From: Oscillospiraceae bacterium
GTDB taxonomy: Bacteria > Bacillota > Clostridia > Oscillospirales > Ruminococcaceae
Direction of reading: 5' to 3'
Length of the DNA: 14,034 nucleotides
Assembly (NCBI GenBank): GCA_014796735.1
Contig: JAAVIG010000079.1
Span: 1 to 14,034, forward strand
Under the pieces are notes generated by a model. That model was given only the letters and a program-made list of their open reading frames with translations, did not search any database and was not told the origin of the DNA. This document shows, one piece after another, positions 1-7,456 of this stretch (within the stretch, counting starts at the first letter, position 1; each line of letters starts with the position of its first letter). A program made the position numbers and the translations under genes.

Positions 1-5
1 AAAAC

Positions 6-32
6 GTTACTTTTCATTTTAAAAATACGTCT
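6..32 (+). promoter_or_regulatory. ECF-type promoter of sigma operon 1
   Basis: GTTAC at 6-10 and CGTCT at 28-32 are separated by 17 bp. The same pair stands upstream of the second (3860-3885) and third (6782-6808) sigma genes, with spacers of 16 and 17 bp. AAC/TAC-type -35 and CGTC-type -10 elements are typical of ECF sigma promoters. A conserved RTGARRG begins 11 bp after the first base of CGTCT in all three copies (here ATGAAAG at 39), near the expected transcription start. Autoregulation by the encoded sigma factor is inferred. Confidence 0.7.
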
Positions 33-99
33 GAATATATGAAAGGACTTTTAAGCTTATTATAACTTTCACAGCTTTCAAGGGGAAAGGACTGATATA

Positions 100-651
100 A
101 TGGACGACAACCGAATAATAGAGCTTTATTTCAAACGCTCCGAGGCGGCTGTTAAAGAAAGTCGGGACAAATACGGCAAACAGTGCGGAATTATAGCCTA
201 TAATATTCTGCGCTCCAGAGAGGACAGTGAGGAGTGCGTCAACGATACATGGTTCAAGGCGTGGAACTCTATCCCTCCAACCAAGCCCACCAAGCTTTCC
301 ACCTTTTTGGGAAGAATTACCCGCAATTTGGCGATAGACAGATTAAGAAAGCTGATGACTGGCAAAAGAGGCAGGGGCGAGACCGACGTCTGCCTTGAAG
401 AATTGGCGGAGTGCGTTGGATATGAGGAGACCTTTACCGACGATCTTATTTTGAAGGAAGCTCTTGAATGCTTTTTAGAGGAGCTGACCCCGAAGGCAAG
501 GGAAATATTTATGCTAAGATACTGGTATATGTACGACACCGAATACATAGCAAACCGAATGAAACTAAGCGGCGATGCGGTAAAAATGTCGCTCCACAGA
601 AGCAGAACGGCTTTAAGGATATTTCTTGAAAACGAGGGCTTTGATATTTAA
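100..651 (+). CDS. ECF-like sigma-70 family factor, copy 1
   Basis: A 183-residue sigma factor with only regions 2 and 4, the size usual for ECF sigma factors. Region 2 spans about residues 8-85, with EECVNDTWFKAWNSIPP (core binding and -10 recognition) and TRNLAIDRLRK. Region 4 spans about 128-178, with AREIFMLRYWYM and the helix-turn-helix GDAVKMSLHRSRTAL. The linker carries VCLEELAEC. The start is ATG 100, eight bases after AAAGGA. It is closely similar to the sigma genes at 4071 and 6862; all three end in EGFD(I/T) and share Cys29, Cys46, Cys98 and Cys105. It is followed 47 bp later by a single-pass membrane protein, the usual place for an anti-sigma factor. The preceding GTTAC/CGTCT promoter suggests positive autoregulation. 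Signal and regulon are unknown. Confidence 0.92.
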   Translation: MDDNRIIELYFKRSEAAVKESRDKYGKQCGIIAYNILRSREDSEECVNDTWFKAWNSIPPTKPTKLSTFLGRITRNLAIDRLRKLMTGKRGRGETDVCLEELAECVGYEETFTDDLILKEALECFLEELTPKAREIFMLRYWYMYDTEYIANRMKLSGDAVKMSLHRSRTALRIFLENEGFDI

Positions 652-698
652 TTGAGTCAAAGAAACGTTACGTAGTATCGAAAGGATTGACTATAAAA

Positions 699-3600
699 AT
701 GAAAAATAACGACAGACTGCTTAAGGTGTTGGGAGACGTAAGGGACGATCTTATCCCCGACGCGGAGAGCAAAAAGAAAAAAAGCAAAACGCCTTTGAAA
801 CTGGCAGCGGGCGCGGCTGTAACAGCGGCGGCGGTTGCGGGATTATTTGCGGCGCAAAATATGGGCGATATAATCGACCTGATAAAAGACAACCAAGGGG
901 AGCACGGGACAGATACGGAAATAAGCTTTAATCCCCCCTCCGGAGGACTGCCCAAAATCTCGCGCGGAGAGATCAGCGGCGGCTTCGAGGTGTACCTTTA
1001 TCACGATATTTCCGAATATACGAATATGAGCCCGTGGAATGAAAGCATACAGCTTTCCGAGCTTCCCGTGTATAAAAATCTCGCGTATAACGGCTCTGCG
1101 ACACCGATTTATTTTGATGAAGACAAAATGACGAAAATGGCCGAAAACGCGGCCGAAGCTTTAGGTCTTTCCGTTTTCGAGACCGAGGGGCATTACAGCG
1201 GAAAAAACGAGGATAATTTGTACGGGATAACGGCTGTTTGCAGCGGAGAAGCTGTCGGACTTGAAACGGTTGAAATATCCGTGGACAGCGACGGCAGTAT
1301 AAATGTGAACTTTGTATCTTTGCCCTTGGACGGCGGTTCCGAATACGGTCTTCCGATCCCCGAGGAATACGTTTTGGAAACCGGCAATTCCGAAAGCAGC
1401 GACAGCGAAGCAACAGAAACGGTGAATTACCTCACCGACAGATTCAAAGATCTGCTTGGGTTTAAAAATCCCTCCCCGGACACCTATAACGACAGTTACC
1501 AATCGGATCTGTTCAGCAGCTATTCTTACCGCATATACGCCGCTTACGACAAATCGGAAAATATCGCCGAGAGCATATTAAATTACAGCTTAGCCCGCGC
1601 GGTCTTTTCGAGCAACTCAAAGAATATGCTTGGCTGTATATATCTGGATAACTATCTGTCAAGCTCCGAATATATGGGCGGCTATCCCGTTATTTCATTG
1701 GAGGAGGCAAAAAACAAGCTGATCGGCGGCGATTTTATAAGCGTTTTTGGCGAGGACGACGTTAAGGGTGGAAAATTCGGCGAGGACGTTATTGTAAAGA
1801 CGGAGCTTGTTTATTTAAGCTACAGGCAGGAATATTTTCAGCCTTTTTACAAATTTTTTGTTGAGCTTAACGAAACGCCCTACGGAAGCTCCTATGACGA
1901 GAGTCTGATTCCTTACGGTGCGTTTTACGTTCACGCAGTCAAGGACGAATTCTTCTTTGACGAAAACGAGAAAACCGACATATCGGAAGACCTGCAAGGA
2001 ATCCGTTACACCTTATCCGACTACCCCATTTCATACACTCTTACCGAACACTACGGCAACGGCATACGTATAGCAGAGGATATTTCGTTGCTGGAGGACT
2101 TAAATCCGTGGAATGAGGAATTGAAGATAGACAGCCTGCCCGTTTACGAGATGTTTAATTTAACCGACACTCAAATGAATGAGCTGCTGAAAGACACGGC
2201 TAAAAAAATGGGACTTACGCTAAAAGACAGCTCTTTTGTAAAAAATCAGTCTCCAAACGCCGACCTTGTTCCCTACAACGTGCTTATGGGATTTTGCGAG
2301 GGAGAATATAGAGGAATTTCCGATATAACGATAACAGTGTACGGTACGGGAGACGTTGGAATTCGTTTTCACGACGATGGCTACGGTGAAGACTCATTTA
2401 TTATGCCCGATGAATACTCAATTGACCATTCCGCCGACGAATCCGACAAGGCAAGGGCAGGTCTTGAATATCTTGTCAATGAGTTTGCCGACTTGCTTTC
2501 GTTCAGAAGTCCCGTCCTCAACAGCTATACCGAAAGCCGTTCAATGAGCTACGCGAATCAGTACGCGGAGGAAATGACGGCTATAAACGAATATAAATAC
2601 AGAGTATACGAGGATTCCGAAAATACGGCAGAAAAAATTTTAAATTATAATTTAGCTTACGCCGAGTTTGACCGAAGTGTTAACAGTATAAGAGGCGTTA
2701 CCCTGACCAACAAGCTTTTTGCCTCGGAGAAATTGGGGGATTATCCCATAATAACCGCAGATGAGGCAAGGGAGCTTTTGCTTGACGGCAAATATCTGAT
2801 ACCCTTCTCAAAGGACTATATAAAGGACGGCGGTCTGAAAGCGGAGGACGTTAAAAAGGTTGAATTGGTGTACCGCTTCAGCGAAAGCAGGTATTTAGTG
2901 CCTTACTACCGTTTTTACGCGGAGATCGAAGCGGTTCCGATCATGTATAATATTTCGGGAGCGTGGTTAAAGGAATACGGCGAGTTTTACGTTCCCGCGA
3001 TAAGGTCGGAGTATATAGCGGGCGACCCATACGCCAAAAAAAGAGATCAGGCCGTCATTGATTCCTATTATTACGACAAGATTTCTTTACCCGACGGCTC
3101 GACCTTAAGTCCCTCCGAGGCTTCGGAGACCTTTGGAAGCACTTCCTCCCCCGGTCTGATATTTGACTTTGCCTTTATGCGGTACGCGGAGCCTGTTTTC
3201 TCTCACACCATTGACGATCCCGATATTTACGACTTTGACACATTTTCCTTTAATGTCTCCGACGAGGATTTGATATACATCAGCCCCGATTATTTTAAGG
3301 TACAGGCAGGCGATGTACTTCAAAACGGACTTACGGTCAAAAGCGCGAGCTTCGGCATCGAGTGCGGCGGCGGTCAAAACATATCTACAAGCAAAATAAC
3401 TCTTGACGGGGAAATTACGATAGAGGGAATCTTAGGTCGGCAATATGGGGCGGTGCTGTTCTATCCCGATCCCGCTCAAAACCCTATACCTTTATCATCG
3501 GGAAGAAAAGGGGAAGAAGATGTTATTGCCAACTATCTGACCGATCTTGACGGTAATTTTGCATTAGTAACCGACGGCGGCACAATTTATCCGAAAAACG

Positions 3601-3767
3601 ATTTTAATACCGAGGATATTCTCGGCAGCGGCAATTATGTAAAGGGACGGCTCACCTTGCGGGATATTACTTACCTTTGCAGTGATTATGAGGATATGCA
3701 GGCGGCGGGTATGGTTTATGATGACATTGAAACGGCGGAGTTTGTAAGCTTTGAAGCGGAAAGGTAA
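699..3767 (+). CDS. Putative membrane anti-sigma factor with two ectodomain repeats plus C-terminal domain
   Basis: A 1022-residue protein. The cytoplasmic tail (1-32, NNDRLLKVLGDVRDDLIP, then a Lys run) is shared with the two paralogs. One alanine-rich transmembrane helix lies at about 33-52, and the rest should be outside the cell. Two alignable repeats follow: A at about 96-419 (SPWNE at 111-115, LPVYKN, a C-S-G-E motif, YPVISLEEA, ending FYVHAVKDEFF at 409) and B at about 452-773 (NPWNE at 469-473, ending FYVPAIRSEYI at 763). A C-terminal domain from about 794 starts with ISLPDG and is shared only with the 4679 gene. ATG 699 is chosen over in-frame TTG 687 because GAAAGGA at 680-686 directly abuts the TTG and the paralogs begin M(R/N/K)NN. 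The anti-sigma role is inferred from topology and pairing; no ZAS zinc motif is seen. Ligand unknown. Confidence 0.8.
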   Translation: MKNNDRLLKVLGDVRDDLIPDAESKKKKSKTPLKLAAGAAVTAAAVAGLFAAQNMGDIIDLIKDNQGEHGTDTEISFNPPSGGLPKISRGEISGGFEVYLYHDISEYTNMSPWNESIQLSELPVYKNLAYNGSATPIYFDEDKMTKMAENAAEALGLSVFETEGHYSGKNEDNLYGITAVCSGEAVGLETVEISVDSDGSINVNFVSLPLDGGSEYGLPIPEEYVLETGNSESSDSEATETVNYLTDRFKDLLGFKNPSPDTYNDSYQSDLFSSYSYRIYAAYDKSENIAESILNYSLARAVFSSNSKNMLGCIYLDNYLSSSEYMGGYPVISLEEAKNKLIGGDFISVFGEDDVKGGKFGEDVIVKTELVYLSYRQEYFQPFYKFFVELNETPYGSSYDESLIPYGAFYVHAVKDEFFFDENEKTDISEDLQGIRYTLSDYPISYTLTEHYGNGIRIAEDISLLEDLNPWNEELKIDSLPVYEMFNLTDTQMNELLKDTAKKMGLTLKDSSFVKNQSPNADLVPYNVLMGFCEGEYRGISDITITVYGTGDVGIRFHDDGYGEDSFIMPDEYSIDHSADESDKARAGLEYLVNEFADLLSFRSPVLNSYTESRSMSYANQYAEEMTAINEYKYRVYEDSENTAEKILNYNLAYAEFDRSVNSIRGVTLTNKLFASEKLGDYPIITADEARELLLDGKYLIPFSKDYIKDGGLKAEDVKKVELVYRFSESRYLVPYYRFYAEIEAVPIMYNISGAWLKEYGEFYVPAIRSEYIAGDPYAKKRDQAVIDSYYYDKISLPDGSTLSPSEASETFGSTSSPGLIFDFAFMRYAEPVFSHTIDDPDIYDFDTFSFNVSDEDLIYISPDYFKVQAGDVLQNGLTVKSASFGIECGGGQNISTSKITLDGEITIEGILGRQYGAVLFYPDPAQNPIPLSSGRKGEEDVIANYLTDLDGNFALVTDGGTIYPKNDFNTEDILGSGNYVKGRLTLRDITYLCSDYEDMQAAGMVYDDIETAEFVSFEAER

Positions 3768-3781
3768 AAACAAAATACGCA

Positions 3782-3810
3782 TTGACATTTTTAAAGTAAT
3801 TATGTAAAAT
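3782..3810 (+). promoter_or_regulatory. Sigma-A-type promoter pointing into a terminator
   Basis: TTGACA (3782-3787), a 17-bp spacer and TAAAAT (3805-3810) make a near-consensus housekeeping promoter. It lies 15 bp after the stop codon of the preceding gene, and the terminator stem begins 2 bp after its -10 element. A near-copy occurs at 6698-6726. It may give a tiny RNA, or low read-through into the next sigma operon; its function is not established. Confidence 0.55.
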
Positions 3811-3812
3811 AA

Positions 3813-3850
3813 TTATGGCTGCCAAAAACGGGCAGCCATAAAATTTTTTT
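3813..3850 (+). terminator. Rho-independent terminator of operon 1
   Basis: A perfect 11-bp stem (TTATGGCTGCC at 3813-3823 pairing with 3831-3841) with a 7-base loop is followed by a run of seven T at 3844-3850. It closes the first sigma/membrane-protein operon. Confidence 0.9.
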
Positions 3851-3859
3851 AAAAACCAC

Positions 3860-3885
3860 GTTACCTTTATTTGGGTTTATCGTCT
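3860..3885 (+). promoter_or_regulatory. ECF-type promoter of sigma operon 2
   Basis: GTTAC (3860-3864), a 16-bp spacer and CGTCT (3881-3885), then GTGAGGG starting 11 bp after the first base of CGTCT, as in the other two operons. Transcription from here would give a leader of about 180 nt before the ATG at 4071, much longer than the roughly 50-60 nt leaders of operons 1 and 3. The 303-bp gene-free stretch 3768-4070 holds this promoter, the sigma-A-like promoter, the terminator and two inverted repeats. Confidence 0.68.
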
Positions 3886-3925
3886 TAATGTGTGAGGGAC
3901 AAAAAACACCCCTCTTCAGATAAAC

Positions 3926-3982
3926 TAATCTCAATCTAAAATACCTCTAAAAATTTCAATAAATAATTTTAGATTGAGATTA
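3926..3982 (+). repeat. 17-bp perfect inverted repeat in the operon 2 leader
   Basis: TAATCTCAATCTAAAAT (3926-3942) is perfectly complementary to 3966-3982, with a 23-base loop. No T-run follows, so it is not a classical terminator. It would lie in the 5' leader of the second sigma mRNA, or could be a large operator. Neither sister operon has it. Confidence 0.75.
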
Positions 3983-3992
3983 CACCCGAAAC

Positions 3993-4022
3993 ACTAATCC
4001 CACAATTTTAAAAGGGATTAGT
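3993..4022 (+). repeat. 9-bp inverted repeat in the operon 2 leader
   Basis: ACTAATCCC (3993-4001) pairs perfectly with GGGATTAGT (4014-4022) across a 12-base AT-rich loop. Its left arm nearly repeats ACTAATCTC at 3924-3932, so the right arm here could instead pair with the upstream arm (one G-U pair). That would break the 17-bp hairpin. A switch is inferred, not shown. Confidence 0.6.
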
Positions 4023-4070
4023 ATTAAACTTGCACCGCGGGCAGGTCATAACAGGAAAGGAAGAAGTTCA

Positions 4071-4622
4071 ATGGAGGACAGCAGGATAATCGATCTGTAT
4101 TTTAAACGTTCGGAGGAAGCTGTTAAGGAAAGCCAGACCAAATACGGCAGGCAGTGTGATATTATAGCCTATAACATTCTGCGCTCCAAAGAGGAATCCG
4201 AGGAATGTGTCAACGATACATGGTTCAGGGCGTGGAACAGTATTCCGCCGCAAAAGCCCAACAGACTTTCCGTTTTTCTCGGCAGGATCACCCGCAATTT
4301 GGCAATAGACAGATACAGAAGCCAAAGACGCGAAAAGCGGGGCGGCGGTGAAATAGCGGTTTGTCTGGACGAGCTGGCGGAGTGCGTGGGCTACGAGGAG
4401 ACCTTTCCCGACGGGCCTTCGCTGAGAGACGCGCTCAAACAGTTTTTATGCGAACAGGCTCCGCAGGCAAAGGAAATATTTATGCTGAGATACTGGTACA
4501 TATTCAGCGTAAAGGATATAGCGGAGCGGCTTAAGCTCAGCGAGGGAGCGGTCAAAATGTCGCTTCACAGAACTCGGACGGCTCTTAGGATATTTTTGGA
4601 AAACGAGGGCTTTGATATTTAG
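4071..4622 (+). CDS. ECF-like sigma-70 family factor, copy 2
   Basis: This 183-residue protein is collinear, with no length difference, with the sigma factor at 100-651 and strongly similar to it throughout. Region 2 contains EECVNDTWFRAWNSIPP and TRNLAIDRYRS. Region 4 contains AKEIFMLRYWYI and the helix-turn-helix EGAVKMSLHRTRTAL. Divergence concentrates in the region 2-4 linker (about residues 84-95) and in the first helices of region 4 (about 126-150). The four cysteines at 29, 46, 98 and 105 are kept. AAAGGA lies 9 bp before ATG 4071. Its presumed partner starts 56 bp downstream at 4679, with a small hairpin between them. Region 2.4 and the recognition helix are similar enough to copy 1 that cross-recognition of promoters is plausible. 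Confidence 0.92.
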   Translation: MEDSRIIDLYFKRSEEAVKESQTKYGRQCDIIAYNILRSKEESEECVNDTWFRAWNSIPPQKPNRLSVFLGRITRNLAIDRYRSQRREKRGGGEIAVCLDELAECVGYEETFPDGPSLRDALKQFLCEQAPQAKEIFMLRYWYIFSVKDIAERLKLSEGAVKMSLHRTRTALRIFLENEGFDI

Positions 4623-4629
4623 TTTTAGG

Positions 4630-4656
4630 GGCAGCCGCAGTTTTCGCGGTGCTGCC
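4630..4656 (+). other. Hairpin between sigma 2 and its partner gene
   Basis: GGCAGC (4630-4635) pairs with GCTGCC (4651-4656), and inner CGC pairs with GCG across a two-base bulge. No T-run follows. It lies 23 bp before the start codon at 4679, so it could affect mRNA stability or the sigma:partner ratio. No such hairpin was seen at the same place in the other two operons. Confidence 0.45.
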
Positions 4657-4678
4657 TTGTACGAAAGGACGATAAATC

Positions 4679-6694
4679 ATGAGAAACAACGACAGATTGC
4701 TTTATGAAATAGGCGAGCTGGACGACGAGAACGTCCCCGCCATTGTTAAAGAAAAGAAAAAGGTGTCGCCGGTAACATGGGCGGCAGTGGGGAGCGTTGC
4801 CGCAGCGGCGGCTATCGCGGGATTTGTGATACTGCGCGGCACAGGCACGGCAAAAATGCCTTGGGAGGATTATCAGATATATTCTCCCGCCGATTACAGC
4901 AAAGAGGTAATTATCGACGAGCCGCCGAAAATACCCTATGAGCTTAAACACTTTATAATCTATTGGGAAGAAGCGTATGAAGCAAGGGCTTATTTATACA
5001 CGGCTTCGGATATAGAAAATTCGTCGGTCGGCAACCCTTGGAGCGAGGAAACGGAGCTTACCTCTCTTCCCGTGTTCAAAAACAGATCACCCGACACCTA
5101 TGCGGGATTTATTCCGGCAGGCATACGCTGCCTTACCGAAGAGCAGTTAACTCCAATGCTGGATAACACGGTTCAAGCGTTGGGGGTTACTGTCCAAAAC
5201 TCTGGCTTTGATTATATCAATTGGGACACCAGAGAGAACGAGGATCTTCCCGTATATCTTGCTGCCGAATGCAGCGGCGAGGCATACGGACTTGATATGA
5301 TCGATGTTACCGTTTACGCCGACAGTGATATAAATGTCAGCTTCCTCGATTGTCTTAAGCTGCCCGATGAATATATGATTGCCGACCCCGACAATGATCA
5401 GAGGGAAAAAATATTGTCTTATCTTGCCGACCGCTTTAAAAATCTACTGCAATTTGAAAATCCGGTTTTAATTGCCGAAAACGATAAATACAGCGGCTAC
5501 AAGGTATATAACGGTTCGGAAGATATCGTGGAAAGCATTGTTAATTACAATTTGGCAAACGCTTCATTCATATTCGACGAAGAGGGGCTTTATAAAATTC
5601 AGCTTAGAAATCTTTTGTGCATATCCGACTATATGGGAGATTATCCTGTCATATCCCTTGAAAGAGCACGAGAGCTGCTTTTGAGCGGCAGCTATCTTAA
5701 GAGTTTTCCCGACAGCTTTTTAAAGGGAGGTGCAATAAAAGAGGAAGATATTGCAAAAGCGGAGCTGATCTATTTAAACGCCAGCGACGATGAATACTTT
5801 AAGCCCTATTACCGGTTTTACGTGGAGCTTGCCCCCCCGTTCCCGGAGTGGAAAGAAGATGAAACGCTGTACGGCGATGTTTACGTTCCCGCCGTTGAAT
5901 ATAAATATATATTAAGCAGTGAGGACGAGCATATTTTAACCCCCGATTACAGCGGAACAGCCGTAAACTCATATCCCGAAAACGAAATTAGCCTTCCCGA
6001 CGGCACTGTTGTAAGCAAAACCGAGGCGGTAAAAACCTACACCGATAACGAAATGCCCGTGCTTGAATTTAACTTCGGCTTTCTGCGCTACGCAAAGCCC
6101 GTATTCCAAAACAGTATTGACGACCCCGACTGTTATAATTACGACACTTGGACGTTTAACAATCCCGTTGACATAGTCATAGACGATCCGGATTATTTTA
6201 AGGTTAAGGCGGGAGACGTTTTAGAAAACGGAATGACGGTAGACAACGCAAATTATAAGGTCATGTGGAAGAACGAGGAACAGACCTTTGTTGAAAGCGA
6301 GGTTAGCATAAGCGGCGAGTGTGTTTATGAGGGAATTTTAATGTGCAGACAGGGCGAGAATTACGCCGAAGACGTTTATGACCTTGTTTTTTACGCCGAC
6401 CCGACGGGAGAAGCGCCCCTGCCCGCTTTTTGCAGCTCGGGGGACGGTTCTGAGCAGATAGAAACATGGGTCGGGGACAACTTTGCGCTTATGACCGACT
6501 GCGGTCCCATCTTTTTGACAAACACCGACAGCTATATTGCGGAAATGGAAGGATATTCCGGAATTTTAGACTGCGATAGGGGAATAAAGGCAAAGTTGAC
6601 TTTAAACAAAATTATTTTTACCGTAAACACCATGGGCGATTTTCATGTGGGGTATACCTACGCCGCGTATAAGGACTTGGAGATAATCGAATAA
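4679..6694 (+). CDS. Putative membrane anti-sigma factor with one ectodomain repeat plus C-terminal domain
   Basis: A 671-residue protein. The short cytoplasmic tail (RNNDRLLYEIGELDDENVP, then a Lys run) matches both paralogs. One transmembrane helix at about 32-52 is rich in Ala and Gly. The linker contains PPKIPYE, matching the (L/P)PKI linkers of the paralogs. A single repeat spans about 100-411, with NPWSEE at 119-124, LPVFKN, the C-S-G-E motif, YPVISLERA and DVYVPAVEYKYI ending near 411. The C-terminal domain from about 436 (ISLPDG, MRYA-like LRYAKPVF, DPDYFKVKAGDVLENGMTV) matches that of the 699 gene and is absent from the 7457 gene. GAAAGGA lies 9 bp before the ATG. The anti-sigma role is inferred from pairing with the sigma gene at 4071. 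No catalytic motif was recognised. Confidence 0.8.
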   Translation: MRNNDRLLYEIGELDDENVPAIVKEKKKVSPVTWAAVGSVAAAAAIAGFVILRGTGTAKMPWEDYQIYSPADYSKEVIIDEPPKIPYELKHFIIYWEEAYEARAYLYTASDIENSSVGNPWSEETELTSLPVFKNRSPDTYAGFIPAGIRCLTEEQLTPMLDNTVQALGVTVQNSGFDYINWDTRENEDLPVYLAAECSGEAYGLDMIDVTVYADSDINVSFLDCLKLPDEYMIADPDNDQREKILSYLADRFKNLLQFENPVLIAENDKYSGYKVYNGSEDIVESIVNYNLANASFIFDEEGLYKIQLRNLLCISDYMGDYPVISLERARELLLSGSYLKSFPDSFLKGGAIKEEDIAKAELIYLNASDDEYFKPYYRFYVELAPPFPEWKEDETLYGDVYVPAVEYKYILSSEDEHILTPDYSGTAVNSYPENEISLPDGTVVSKTEAVKTYTDNEMPVLEFNFGFLRYAKPVFQNSIDDPDCYNYDTWTFNNPVDIVIDDPDYFKVKAGDVLENGMTVDNANYKVMWKNEEQTFVESEVSISGECVYEGILMCRQGENYAEDVYDLVFYADPTGEAPLPAFCSSGDGSEQIETWVGDNFALMTDCGPIFLTNTDSYIAEMEGYSGILDCDRGIKAKLTLNKIIFTVNTMGDFHVGYTYAAYKDLEIIE

Positions 6695-6697
6695 CGG

Positions 6698-6726
6698 TTG
6701 ACATTTCAAAAGTAATTTTATAAAAT
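6698..6726 (+). promoter_or_regulatory. Sigma-A-type promoter pointing into a terminator
   Basis: TTGACA (6698-6703), a 17-bp spacer and TAAAAT (6721-6726) lie just after the stop codon of the preceding gene and directly abut the terminator stem. Its sequence is nearly that of the element at 3782-3810, including AAGTAATT in the spacer. The element's position and sequence are therefore conserved between the two operon ends. Confidence 0.55.
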
Positions 6727-6768
6727 AAGACTGTCGCAAAAAGCTTTTGCTTTGCGGCAGTCTTTTTT
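6727..6768 (+). terminator. Rho-independent terminator of operon 2
   Basis: A 14-bp stem (AAGACTGTCGCAAA at 6727-6740 with 6751-6764, one T-G pair) is followed by six T at 6763-6768. It separates operon 2 from operon 3. Confidence 0.88.
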
Positions 6769-6781
6769 AATTAAAATATAT

Positions 6782-6808
6782 GTTGCATTTTAACTTTGTT
6801 TTACGTCT
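6782..6808 (+). promoter_or_regulatory. ECF-type promoter of sigma operon 3
   Basis: GTTGC (6782-6786), 17 bp and CGTCT (6804-6808), then GTGAAAG starting 11 bp after the first base of CGTCT. The -35 carries G where copies 1 and 2 have A, so it may be a weaker or partly re-specified version of the same promoter. Confidence 0.62.
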
Positions 6809-6861
6809 ATATAAGTGAAAGGGTAATTACACTTTAAACAGCGGAGAAAGGACTGATAAAA

Positions 6862-7419
6862 ACGAACGACGGCAAGATAGTGGAGCTTTACTTAAAACGC
6901 TCGGAATCGGCTATTGAGGAAAGCCGTAAAAAGTACGGCAGATACTGTAATACGGTAGCCTTTAATATCCTGCACTCCGCGGAGGAAAGCGAGGAATGTG
7001 TAAGCGATACATGGCTGAGAGCGTGGAACAGTATCCCGCCGAACAAGCCCCAAAAGCTTTCGGTTTTCTTGGGGAGCATTACAAGAAACTTAGCTATCGA
7101 CAGATACCGAAAATCAAACTCGGGAAAGCGCGGAAACGGAGAAACGGCGGTTTGTCTTGACGAGCTGGCGGAATGTATCAGCGATGAAAATATGAGCAGC
7201 TTTACCGACACGGTCTCCTTAAAGGACGCCCTAAACAGATTTTTAAAGGAGCTTTCGGGAAGCGCGAGAGATATTTTTATGCTCAGATACTGGTATATGC
7301 TTCCCGTTAAGGAGGTAGCAAAACGCTGCGGAGTAAAAGAGGGTACTGTACGAATGTCTCTTTCGCGAACACGGCAGGCGTTAAAGGAATTTCTTGAAGA
7401 AGAGGGCTTTGATACTTAA
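6862..7419 (+). CDS. ECF-like sigma-70 family factor, copy 3, with ACG at the expected start
   Basis: A two-region sigma factor homologous to copies 1 and 2: region 2 with EECVSDTWLRAWNSIPP and TRNLAIDRYRK, region 4 with ARDIFMLRYWYM and the helix-turn-helix EGTVRMSLSRTRQAL. When read from ACG 6862 it aligns with the siblings without a gap, putting Cys29, Cys46, Cys98 and Cys105 and Tyr10 at identical positions. The RBS AAAGGA (6847-6852) lies 9 bp before this ACG. No ATG lies in frame between the stop at 6835 and GTG 6880. GTG 6880 would lose only six residues but has no clear RBS. Either translation starts inefficiently at ACG, or at GTG, or the gene is weakened. The divergent region 4 helix suggests partly different promoter use. 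Its partner gene follows after 37 bp. Confidence 0.82.
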   Translation, partial: TNDGKIVELYLKRSESAIEESRKKYGRYCNTVAFNILHSAEESEECVSDTWLRAWNSIPPNKPQKLSVFLGSITRNLAIDRYRKSNSGKRGNGETAVCLDELAECISDENMSSFTDTVSLKDALNRFLKELSGSARDIFMLRYWYMLPVKEVAKRCGVKEGTVRMSLSRTRQALKEFLEEEGFDT

Positions 7420-7456
7420 ACAATTTAATACATAGCGGAAAGAAAGGATAATAAAG

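Noticed and set aside
39..65. Leaderless micro-ORF ATG AAA GGA... at the transcription start of operon 1
   Set aside because: The RTGARRG block is conserved at all promoters, but the downstream frames have unrelated lengths and sequences (the third stops after three codons), so a conserved peptide is not supported.
666..686. CGTTAC between sigma 1 and its partner as another ECF promoter
   Set aside because: No CGTC-type box lies 16-17 bp downstream; the match is to the -35 only and overlaps the RBS region.
687..698. TTG start for the first membrane protein
   Set aside because: It directly abuts the RBS, and the paralogs start at the position matching ATG 699.
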